From Nostoc sp. NIES-4103 (GTDB lineage Bacteria > Cyanobacteriota > Cyanobacteriia > Cyanobacteriales > Nostocaceae): a stretch of 64,000 nt of DNA. Shown piece by piece: positions 36,913 to 44,681 of the stretch. A program made the translations under genes and the position numbers. The first letter of the stretch is position 1. The number at the start of each line of letters is the position of its first letter. The stretch is from positions 1,951,355 to 2,015,354 of the forward strand of contig NZ_AP018288.1 in the NCBI RefSeq assembly GCF_002368335.1, in the 5' to 3' direction. A model generated the notes under the pieces. The model was given only the letters and a program-made list of their open reading frames with translations. It had not been told where the DNA came from and did no database searches.

Positions 36913-37506
36913 TCACAGGGATGGAGCATATAGCTTGTCACCAACAATGCCGCGAATTTCTGCTACTAGTTGAGTGTAGACAGAATCAGACAACACTGGT
37001 TTTGCTCCTTGTAGCCCAATAGGCTGCGCTAAATCAATCCATGATTTGCAACCACCGTATTCTTGGCAATAAGGAATTTCCCGCTGTTGGGGTAATTTGT
37101 AAGTCCTAAGAAGGAGAATATACAGTGGTTGACGTGGTTTCCACTTGAGGCGATCGCTAATAAAATACTCGTTCCAAATATGATATGGAAGCAAGGCGTT
37201 GACAATTGACTCGTCGCTAACCGGCAAAATATCGGTAATTTGAGCCACACTGCCGATAGGAATTGTTTCTGGATGCCAACCTGATGTAACTGGATAAACA
37301 AGATCGGCATATTCAGCTTTGAGCATGAAAGCTTGTTGATGTTCATAGGTAGGAAAGAGCAAAACCTGCTCATGGGCAACTTGGAAACGCCCACCTCTTT
37401 CATGAATACCGCCTTTACGCAACAACATAATTGTTTTGCCGCTTTCCAAGGCATTTATGGCGACTGCCCATTCTTTGAGCGCGTGCAAAGTACTAGTCAA
37501 TTCCAT
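36913..37506 (-). CDS. DUF1802 family protein
   Basis: A 197-residue protein of the DUF1802 type, recognised from LHALKEWAVAINALESGKT at the N-terminus and GGIHERGGRF with a following HEQVLLFPTYEHQ. The family is found in cyanobacteria and other bacteria and has no established function. The ATG at 37506 has AGGTG shortly upstream; a GTG two codons earlier is less likely. It is divergent from the aldo/keto reductase, 83 bases away, so they may share a control region. Confidence 0.82.
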   Translation of the reverse strand: MELTSTLHALKEWAVAINALESGKTIMLLRKGGIHERGGRFQVAHEQVLLFPTYEHQQAFMLKAEYADLVYPVTSGWHPETIPIGSVAQITDILPVSDESIVNALLPYHIWNEYFISDRLKWKPRQPLYILLLRTYKLPQQREIPYCQEYGGCKSWIDLAQPIGLQGAKPVLSDSVYTQLVAEIRGIVGDKLYAPSL

Positions 37507-37589
37507 CAGCACCTACTGTAATTCTGATTTAAGTTCTAACTAAGATCGTTAAAGTATGTAACTATCCAGGGATGAACTAGGAAAACATT

Positions 37590-38549
37590 ATGGAAAAGCG
37601 AACGTTGGGTACATCTGATGTACAAATCACACCCATCCTCATGGGAACTTGGCAAGCCGGTAAAAGGATGTGGGTGGGAATCGAAGATGCTGACTCGATT
37701 AAAGCAATCCGAGCCGCATTTGAAGCCGGTATTACTACAATTGATACTGCTGAAGTCTATGGCGAAGGACATTCTGAGCGCATTGTAGCCGAAGCTTTAT
37801 CTGATGTTCGCGATCGCGTGGAGTATGCCACAAAAGTTTTTGCCAATCATCTTAAGTATGACCAAGTAATTGCAGCTTGCGATCGCTCTTTGAAAAACCT
37901 CAAAACGGACTATATAGACCTCTATCAAATTCATTGGCCCTCCGGAGCTTTCAACAGTGAAGTAGTACCGATTGAGGAAACGATGAGCGCTCTTAATCTG
38001 TTAAAAGAGCAAGGAAAAATCCGAGCGATTGGTGTTTCCAACTTTTCTGGCGCTCAATTAGCCCAAGCCGCACAATATGGACGTATTGATAGTTTACAAC
38101 CGCCCTATTCTTTATTTTGGCGGCAGGTGGACAAGGATGCAAAACCCTATTGTATCGAAAACAATATTTCTATCCTGGCTTATTCTCCTCTAGCACAGGG
38201 ATTGCTCACTGGCAAATTTGCTCCCGACCAAAAATTTGCCCCTGAAGATAACCGTGTGAAGAATAAGCTATTTCAAGGCAAAAATTTTCAACGCGCCCAA
38301 CAAGCACTCTTCAAACTGCGTCCTATAGCTGAGCGTCACAATTCTACTCTTGCTCAGTTGGCACTGGCTTGGGTAATCGCTCAACCCCAAACAAATGCGA
38401 TCGCGGGCGCACGTTATGCCGAACAAGCAACAGACAACGCCCTAGCCGCTAATATTAAACTTTCTGCTGACGAAATTGCCCAAATCGATGCTATTGGACG
38501 TATTGTCACCGACCACCTTGGTGACAGCCCAGTTATGTGGAATTGGTAA
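37590..38549 (+). CDS. Aldo/keto reductase
   Basis: A 319-residue NADPH-dependent oxidoreductase. The catalytic tetrad is intact: D52 and Y57 in IDTAEVYGEG, K82 in ATKVF and H115 in LYQIHWP. The NADP-binding part includes GVSNFS and the C-terminal AIAGARYAEQ. Members reduce aldehydes and ketones in the cytoplasm; the natural substrate is unknown. An imperfect hairpin follows the stop codon. Confidence 0.9.
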   Translation: MEKRTLGTSDVQITPILMGTWQAGKRMWVGIEDADSIKAIRAAFEAGITTIDTAEVYGEGHSERIVAEALSDVRDRVEYATKVFANHLKYDQVIAACDRSLKNLKTDYIDLYQIHWPSGAFNSEVVPIEETMSALNLLKEQGKIRAIGVSNFSGAQLAQAAQYGRIDSLQPPYSLFWRQVDKDAKPYCIENNISILAYSPLAQGLLTGKFAPDQKFAPEDNRVKNKLFQGKNFQRAQQALFKLRPIAERHNSTLAQLALAWVIAQPQTNAIAGARYAEQATDNALAANIKLSADEIAQIDAIGRIVTDHLGDSPVMWNW

Positions 38550-38566
38550 AAACTATCTCTAAAATA

Positions 38567-38599
38567 TCCCTAACTATCTTTAAAAGGTAGCTAGGGATC
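38567..38599 (+). terminator. Likely terminator of the aldo/keto reductase
   Basis: ATCCCTA-ACTATCTT and AAGGTAGC-TAGGGAT form a stem with one mismatch a few bases after the stop codon at 38549. A strong T-run is lacking. Confidence 0.45.
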
Positions 38600-39082
38600 A
38601 AAGCCTTGTTGTTTTATAAAATCTCAACATGTGTATTGCAAAGTTCTACAAAACATCAAGTTTAGTAAACATAGGTTTGATAATTTCCAATTGGGTGTTA
38701 ACTTAAATAGTAGGACACCAAACAAACCACAACCAAACCAAACGGGCAAATGACTAGGTGTCTCCCGTCAGCAGCCCAAGCAAGTTTCAGCATATCAATA
38801 GTTAAGTGGTAAAAAGCCAAGTATACAAAAGCCAATCATACAAGGCAAAACCAAATCCCAAAGCGGAAAAACAGAAATTGCTGAAGTTGCTAGTTGTTAT
38901 GTCCACCTTAGCTGTCGAACTCCTGAATTAACAAGTTAACCAATTTGAAACCTGTAAATTTTAAAAAACCTGGTCAATCTGCACCAGGTTTTTGAGTTTT
39001 TGAGCGCTGATTGACTTAACTCTTGCTGATTTTCCAGCAGTGAATAAAATAGGACAGCAACCTATCCTGCTGGGACAAATTA
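38600..39082. other. Gene-free interval; possible small RNA ending at a hairpin
   Basis: About 480 bases upstream of the lipoprotein gene. There is no ORF of note. The stretch 38714-38890 is A- and C-rich with ACCAAAC and AAAAGCCAA repeats, unlike neighbouring STRRs. It ends in a strong hairpin at 38964-38993, so an untranslated RNA is possible but unproven. Confidence 0.35.
38964..38993 (+). terminator. Strong Rho-independent-like hairpin
   Basis: Perfect 11-base arms AAAAACCTGGT (38964-38974) and ACCAGGTTTTT (38983-38993) with an eight-base loop, followed by GAGTTTTTGAG. The T-rich end reads on the plus strand, yet no plus-strand gene ends nearby. Confidence 0.6.
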
Positions 39083-39799
39083 ATGAAGAATGAGAGATTT
39101 TGGAAGAAAATATCTACAGCCATAATCATAGCTGGACTTTGTTTGTCTTGTGAATCGCCTACTTTAAGAAAGACAGAACAAGTAAAGGCTACTGAAAACC
39201 AGAATACAGAACCGAATGTAGACTATGGTGAATTAATCATCAAAGAAAAATCAGATTATTTGATGATACCAGTTTATGTTACAGATCATAATCAAAATCA
39301 AGAAGATAAATTGAATTTTTCGCGTTCTTACGAAAAAGCGAATAAACCTTTATACAATATTATTTTTTATCATAAACAAGATGGTATAAGTCATCTTTTA
39401 TTAAATAAAAAAGCAATTATTAATTCTTTTGATTTATTAGAAACAAAAACATCAAATAAGCCGCCTACAAGATTTTGGTTGTATAAAATTATTGACCAGG
39501 ATACAAACCAAGACAAAAAACTCAACTCAGAAGATGCTGTTATTGGCTACCTTTCTGATTTGTCAGGTAAGAATCTCCAACAAATTACTCCAAATAATAG
39601 CCAAATCATCAATTGGGTAGTTGTTGCCAGTCAAAACGCAATTTTTATCAAAATTATCAAAGATTCTAATAATGATCAAAAATTTACAGAGAAAGATAAG
39701 ACTAATTTTATTAGGGTTAATCTTGATCAACCAGGTATGGGAACTGAAATTATAAGTGACCAAATAGAGCAACAAATTAAGTCATATCATGCCCGTTAA
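39083..39799 (+). CDS. Putative EF-hand lipoprotein
   Basis: A 238-residue protein with an N-terminal hydrophobic stretch and lipobox-like LCLSC (cysteine 24), so it is probably a membrane-anchored lipoprotein. Two good EF-hand loops are visible, DTNQDKKLNSED (about 138-149) and DSNNDQKFTEKD (about 199-210), and a degenerate one lies near residue 69. I infer calcium binding. The rest is not a family I recognise. Its stop codon overlaps the stop of the opposite-strand frameshifted gene. Confidence 0.7.
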   Translation: MKNERFWKKISTAIIIAGLCLSCESPTLRKTEQVKATENQNTEPNVDYGELIIKEKSDYLMIPVYVTDHNQNQEDKLNFSRSYEKANKPLYNIIFYHKQDGISHLLLNKKAIINSFDLLETKTSNKPPTRFWLYKIIDQDTNQDKKLNSEDAVIGYLSDLSGKNLQQITPNNSQIINWVVVASQNAIFIKIIKDSNNDQKFTEKDKTNFIRVNLDQPGMGTEIISDQIEQQIKSYHAR

Positions 39800-40417
39800 T
39801 CTGTTGGTGTTGACAGTATACCTACTAGTACTCTGACTAAATCTTCTAAACCTTCAGGAACCCTATAAAGTTTAATATCTTCTGTCACTAGCTTCTGTTG
39901 TCTATGAAGTGTGCCAAATTTCCAATCATCGCCATTAGTAACTGCCCCATATAATAGGTGATTGATTATCTAGGAATTTATCCAAAGCTATTAATTCTAC
40001 TGCTAGCTGTGTAAATCCTCTTCTAATATCTGATTGTTTTGCTTCAATGACTAATAGTGGGTTAGAGTTTTGCAAGTAATAATCTAAAGTACCTTTGAGC
40101 TTATCATCTACATTCAGGGGATACTCACTATATAGATGAGCTTTTGTTTGATCGCATATTTCAGCCATAATAGGAGCAATCAGAAATTCTCTGATAGATA
40201 TTTCTGCTACAGGATTAAAAAGTCTAATATTACGTTGTAAGTATCCTTGCAAAAACTCCAAGTATTTTATTTCATTAGGATATCTAGATAAATCCAAACT
40301 TGTACGCTCATAGCTATATTCAAACTCAGCCAGAATCTCTGGTGTCGGGTTAGTTAGGGAAAAATACTGGCTAAAAGTATAGCTTTGATCAGGTTTTAAG
40401 ATTTTATATTTGCTCAT
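39796..40417 (-). pseudogene. Frameshifted PD-(D/E)XK nuclease-fold protein
   Basis: The first frame (39935-40417) encodes 160 residues ending IIWGSY then stop. The next frame continues at once with YGAVTNGDDWKFGTLHRQQK and runs to a stop at 39796, making about 205 residues in all. A two-base loss in an AT run (ATTATATGGG) would explain the break. The motif LDYYL...LLVIEAKQ (about 111-127) fits a PD-(D/E)XK nuclease core. The protein resembles small cyanobacterial restriction-type or hypothetical nucleases. It is either a recent pseudogene or a sequencing error. Confidence 0.75.
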
Positions 40418-40732
40418 AAATTATCGCAAATAATGCTAAAAATGCAAAGCTAGTTATGCCGTAGCACCTTTAATTATTGGTGGTGCGTTGCGCTGCGCGA
40501 CAACGCACTCTACTAGCATGACCGGACTAATTTTGTGCATTAACGTAGACGCGTAAGCGGTGAGCCAGCGCGGTCTTGGGGGTTTCCCCCATGAGCGACT
40601 GGCGAACCCGTAGGGCTTGCCGCAGGCTACCGCACCAGGCGCAGAGAACACAGAGATATTAGAGGAAATCTATTGCACTATTTTAGTCCGGTCGCGCTAC
40701 TACATTGAAATTTTTTAACAACGAATTTTAGA
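40418..40732. repeat. GC-rich interspersed repeats
   Basis: This gap contains the GGTGGTGCGTTGCGCTGCGC element (40479-40510), a GC-rich composite around 40545-40640 with the string GCGACTGGCGAACCCG, and a CGCAGAGAACACAGAG piece. A related composite occurs at about 56493-56580 (GCGACTGG, TTAGCG). No gene is present. Confidence 0.65.
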
Positions 40733-41671
40733 TCACTGGGAAATAGATAAAACCCAATCACGTAAAAGTGGATTTACTTGTTCTGGTACTTCGTCATGGG
40801 GACAATGACCAGCCCTGAGAAAATATTCTGTAAGTTCAGGATAATATTGACGAAACTTTTGGGAACGTTCTCTAGCATTCATCCAAGGATCGGCTTCTCC
40901 CCATAACAGTAATAAAGGACGAGTTAATTGCTTGAGTAGCACATCATTTTTTTCTCCTTGAGGATTACTAAAGATTGATAAAAACACATCCAATGCACCA
41001 GGATCATAAGCAGGACGAGCAATTTCTTCTACTAATTGGTCGGTGACTGCACTTTTATCAAGGTAAACCTTTTCTAAAGTTTGGCGAATTACCCAACCTT
41101 GGCGCATGTATTGAAATAATAAAAACTGGGCTAAAGGTTGTTGAAAAATCCACTTAGCACCATAACCCAATAGTTTTTCTAAAGCAGAGGGTTGTTTGGG
41201 AGGCTGAATTTGTGACTTTAAAGTTTCTGGTTCTGATATAGATTGAGTGTCACTAAATGGCCCGGCGCTATTGAGTAACACTACACCAGCCACACTGTCA
41301 GGATGTTGACTAGCAACAGACAAGCAAGCATAACCACCAAGGGAATTACCTGCTACCACAGCTTTTTGACCAATGACTTCACTGATAAAATCATGAAGTT
41401 GGTCGCGCCACAAGTCGCCACTATACTGCAATTTAGGTTTTGCTGAACGTCCGAACCCCAAAAGGTCGATCGCAAATACTTCAAAATCTTGACACAATCC
41501 TGTGATATTCTTGCGCCAGTGGTCAGTGGAAGCACCAAACCCATGCACTAACAGCAAGGGTGGACGTTGCGGTTGTTTGTTTCCCGCACACACATAGTAA
41601 ATGTTATGCCCTCGCCACTGCCAATATTTACCAGGAATTGGGGTTGTAGAGGAGGCTGTTGTTGCCTGCAT
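40733..41671 (-). CDS. Alpha/beta hydrolase
   Basis: A 312-residue alpha/beta-hydrolase-fold protein. The oxyanion region LLLVHGFGASTDHW (about 39-52), nucleophile S110 in the elbow GNSLGG, an acid in LLLWGEADPW and a histidine in RAGHCPHDE make a complete catalytic triad. There is no signal peptide. Substrate is unknown; such proteins in cyanobacteria are widespread and poorly assigned. It is divergent from aroE with 136 repeat-filled bases between. Confidence 0.85.
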   Translation of the reverse strand: MQATTASSTTPIPGKYWQWRGHNIYYVCAGNKQPQRPPLLLVHGFGASTDHWRKNITGLCQDFEVFAIDLLGFGRSAKPKLQYSGDLWRDQLHDFISEVIGQKAVVAGNSLGGYACLSVASQHPDSVAGVVLLNSAGPFSDTQSISEPETLKSQIQPPKQPSALEKLLGYGAKWIFQQPLAQFLLFQYMRQGWVIRQTLEKVYLDKSAVTDQLVEEIARPAYDPGALDVFLSIFSNPQGEKNDVLLKQLTRPLLLLWGEADPWMNARERSQKFRQYYPELTEYFLRAGHCPHDEVPEQVNPLLRDWVLSISQ

Positions 41672-41767
41672 AATTCTAAGAAATGTTAAGTAGCCTTTAA
41701 TAATTGTAGGCTAGGTGAGGGGATGAGGGGGATGGGGAGATGGGGTGCAGGGGTGATGAGGGAGAAT

Positions 41768-41809
41768 GACAACTGACAACTGACAACTGACAACTGACAA
41801 CTGACAAAT
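41768..41809. repeat. GACAACT heptamer array reaching into aroE start
   Basis: Five perfect copies of GACAACT (41768-41802) and a sixth altered copy GACAAAT (41803-41809) that contains the first two bases of the aroE ATG. The same heptamer family precedes the CHAT gene. Confidence 0.92.
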
Positions 41810-42686
41810 GACTAAATTAATTACAGGTAAAACTAAACTATTAGGGGTTATTGGACATCCGGTAGAACATTCGCTGTCGCCGGTGATGCATAATGCTGCG
41901 ATCGCTCAATTGGGGTTAGATTATGTTTATCTTCCCTTTCCTATAGAACCAGAAAATTTAGAAGTCGCGATCGCAGGTTTTGCCGCTGTTGGGGTTGTGG
42001 GCTTTAGTGTCACAATTCCTCACAAACAGGCAATCATGCCATTATTAGCAGAAATTACTCCCATCGCCCAAGCTATAGGCGCAGTTAATACTGTTAGCCG
42101 CCAAAATCATCAATGGGTCGGTACAAACACGGATATAGAAGGATTTATTGCGCCTTTGCAAACAACATATCACCAAGATTGGAGTCAGAAGGCTGCTGTA
42201 ATTTTAGGTAATGGTGGTGCAGCTAGGGCTGTTGTCGCAGGTTGTCACCAACTAGGCTTTGCAGAAATTCATGTTGTGGGGCGGAATTTGCAGAAGTTAG
42301 AAGAATTTCGCCGTAGTTGGGACAATTCACCCATTGCTGTGAATTTGCAAGTCCATACATGGGATAAACTCACAAAACTGATACCCCATGCGAATTTACT
42401 GGTCAATACAACACCTATCGGTATGTATCCCAAGGTGGATGAGTCACCTTTGAGTGCAGAAGAAATCAAGAATTTGCCTGATGGTGCGATCGCCTACGAT
42501 TTAATATATATCCCTAAACCAACACAATTTCTCCAACTTGCCCAAAAACAAGGCGCAATTGCCATTGATGGCTTAGAAATGCTAGTCCAACAAGGAGTAG
42601 CAGCCCTCAAAATCTGGTTGCAGCAGGAAACAGTACCTCAAGACGTAATGCGCCAAGCACTGCTAAATCATTTAGGTTTAGAGTGA
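41808..42686 (+). CDS. aroE: Shikimate dehydrogenase
   Basis: A 292-residue enzyme that reduces 3-dehydroshikimate to shikimate with NADPH. The shikimate site HSLSPVMHN (about 20-28), catalytic lysine in SVTIPHKQ and aspartate in GTNTDIEGF, and the nucleotide loop LGNGGAARA are all present. Length is normal. The ATG lies inside the last unit of a GACAACT heptamer array and has no Shine-Dalgarno sequence. The start is supported by the family's usual N-terminus. Confidence 0.95.
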   Translation: MTKLITGKTKLLGVIGHPVEHSLSPVMHNAAIAQLGLDYVYLPFPIEPENLEVAIAGFAAVGVVGFSVTIPHKQAIMPLLAEITPIAQAIGAVNTVSRQNHQWVGTNTDIEGFIAPLQTTYHQDWSQKAAVILGNGGAARAVVAGCHQLGFAEIHVVGRNLQKLEEFRRSWDNSPIAVNLQVHTWDKLTKLIPHANLLVNTTPIGMYPKVDESPLSAEEIKNLPDGAIAYDLIYIPKPTQFLQLAQKQGAIAIDGLEMLVQQGVAALKIWLQQETVPQDVMRQALLNHLGLE

Positions 42687-42699
42687 ATTGTCAAAATAA

Positions 42700-43010
42700 T
42701 TCGTAATTAATAATTCGTAATTCGTAATTATAGAACCCTAAATTATTGGTGAGAAATTTAGAAACCATTGGGCAGATAAAATGAGACTTTTGGCGAATTG
42801 ATAGGGAAGCTAACCCATCAGCCCCAATTCATCTTTAATTATTAATTAATTACTAATTAAGACAAAACTCCACCCACAAGGGGATGGGGTTACCCGCCGC
42901 TTTCAATGATTTATTAATTACGAATTACCCTCCGGGTTCGGCAGTCCCCCATCGACGGGAACCGCCAAGACGGGGGCTGCCTCACGAATTACGAATTACG
43001 AATTACAACA
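42700..43010. repeat. AATTCGT/GAATTAC heptamers with GC-rich insertion
   Basis: The gap between aroE and the kinase gene has AATTCGT and GAATTAC heptamers at both sides and, at about 42929-42984, a GC-rich hairpin (GGCAGTCCCCC at 42940, GGGGGCTGCC at 42972) sitting between two GAATTAC runs. The kinase stop codon at 43003 lies at the end of the array. Confidence 0.75.
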
Positions 43011-44676
43011 AAGTTAATGGTAACTCAACTGTGAATCTTGTCCAACCCTGACTGCTGCTAAGTGCGATTTCGCCTTGGAGATATTCTACTAACTTCTTCA
43101 CCAAGGCTAACCCTAATCCTACACTACTACTTTGTCCTAGTTCGCTGACAGGAATATCATCAAACAAGTCCAAAATGAGACTTTGTTCTTTGATAGTGGT
43201 TTCAGGAATGCGGTAAAACAAGTCAAAGATGCGAGTTTGTTCTTCTATGGGAATTTCTACCCCAGAATTACTAATCGTAATTTGCACAGATGAAATTTTA
43301 GGATCAGGAGATATATCAAATTGAATATTCTCATTGCTTTGACTGTTTATAGTCGAGGCGAGTTGGGCTGTGACTATAATCTGTTCTCCAGGCGGTGTGT
43401 ATTTACAAGCATTGTTGATTAATTCTGAGATGACGCGAGTTAAAATTGCTAAATCAGTGACTATAAGTGGTAAATTTGGCTCAACATTAACCTCTAAAAT
43501 TTGCCGTCGAGCTTGCAGACGTTGTTGAAAACTTTCAATAATGTGAGGTAGCCAAAATTGCAGTTGAATTGAAGTGTATTCTAATGGATAGACACCTGCA
43601 TCAATAAATCGCATATTCAGCAAATCGTCTACCAAGTCTAGTTCACGCTCACATTCATTACGTAAAATGTTTAGGTAGAGCGATACAGTTGGAGACGTAT
43701 CAGGCGGTTCAGATGGCAAAATACTCTGCTGATTCAGAATAGTTTCTAGGACAGTAATTGCCATTTTGATATTTGATAAAGGTGTTCGCATTTCATGAGA
43801 AGTGGCTCTTAAAAAGTCTTCTTTCAATTGGTTTAGGCGTTGAAGTTCCGCCATTTGAATTTCTAATTGTTGGGCACGTTCTGCCACCAGATTGCGTTCT
43901 TCTAATAGCCTGCGTTGAGTGTCATCCCGAAAAACCATGACAGCACCAGTAACTTCACCCTCATAGTTTCTCAAAGGAGTAGCGCTATCAGCTACAGGAA
44001 TAGTTGTACCGTTTTTGTTGATCAATAAAACACGATTACCTAAATAAATAGTACTTTCTTCTACTAAAGCTGAGATCAGAGGATTGTTAGCAGGTAGCAA
44101 AGTTTTTTCGTCAACAAGCTTCATCACTTGATGTAACATTTGGTTTTTTGCCTCATCAAGTCGCCACCCTGTGAGGGCTTCCGCTACCGGATTCAGGTAC
44201 TTGATGTGCAACTGTGGATCTATGACAATTACCCCATCGCCCATGCCTCGCAGCACACTACTTAAAAATTGCTCGCGTTCATAGCGAGTGAGTGTTGTTT
44301 GAATGGCAACGTAGAGTTCTTGTTCCCTAACAGGTTTGAGGATGTAACCAAAAGGAGATGTCAGCGTTGCTCGCTCTACGGTACTTTTGTCAGAGTGTCC
44401 AGTGACGTAAATAACAGGAATTTGTAGACGATTCCAGATTTGTTCTGCTGCTTGGATACCGTCCATCTCTCCCCGCAATCGAATATCCATCAAAATCAAG
44501 TTTGGGCGCAACTGTGTTGCTTGCTCAATTGCTGCTTCTGCGGTATCTACAATATCTACACTAGAATATCCCAGGGATTCTAAACTTTCTTGTAAATTAA
44601 TAGCAAGAATAAACTCATCTTCAACAATCAGAATTTTAACTGTATTTGTTGTCTGTGTCTCTGATATTATATTCAT
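43003..44676 (-). CDS. Hybrid REC-PAS histidine kinase
   Basis: A 557-residue cytoplasmic kinase. The N-terminal receiver has phospho-acceptor Asp in LILMDIRLRGEMDG and lysine in ILKPV. A PAS domain follows (about 140-250), then a HisKA helix with the phosphorylated histidine in RATSHEMRTPLSNI, and a HATPase domain with NNACKYTPPGE and GLGLALVKK. The HATPase contains an insert in which a segment with IFDLFYRIPE is repeated as LDLFDDIPV. The ATG at 44676 has AGGG upstream; a TTG at 44685 overlaps the previous stop. It is cotranscribed with the ethylene-receptor-like kinase and is the probable partner. Confidence 0.88.
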   Translation of the reverse strand: MNIISETQTTNTVKILIVEDEFILAINLQESLESLGYSSVDIVDTAEAAIEQATQLRPNLILMDIRLRGEMDGIQAAEQIWNRLQIPVIYVTGHSDKSTVERATLTSPFGYILKPVREQELYVAIQTTLTRYEREQFLSSVLRGMGDGVIVIDPQLHIKYLNPVAEALTGWRLDEAKNQMLHQVMKLVDEKTLLPANNPLISALVEESTIYLGNRVLLINKNGTTIPVADSATPLRNYEGEVTGAVMVFRDDTQRRLLEERNLVAERAQQLEIQMAELQRLNQLKEDFLRATSHEMRTPLSNIKMAITVLETILNQQSILPSEPPDTSPTVSLYLNILRNECERELDLVDDLLNMRFIDAGVYPLEYTSIQLQFWLPHIIESFQQRLQARRQILEVNVEPNLPLIVTDLAILTRVISELINNACKYTPPGEQIIVTAQLASTINSQSNENIQFDISPDPKISSVQITISNSGVEIPIEEQTRIFDLFYRIPETTIKEQSLILDLFDDIPVSELGQSSSVGLGLALVKKLVEYLQGEIALSSSQGWTRFTVELPLTLL

Positions 44677-44681
44677 GATGG

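Noticed and set aside
40454..40651. Minus-strand ORF of 65 codons
   Set aside because: It lies wholly in GC-rich interspersed repeats that occur elsewhere in the window.
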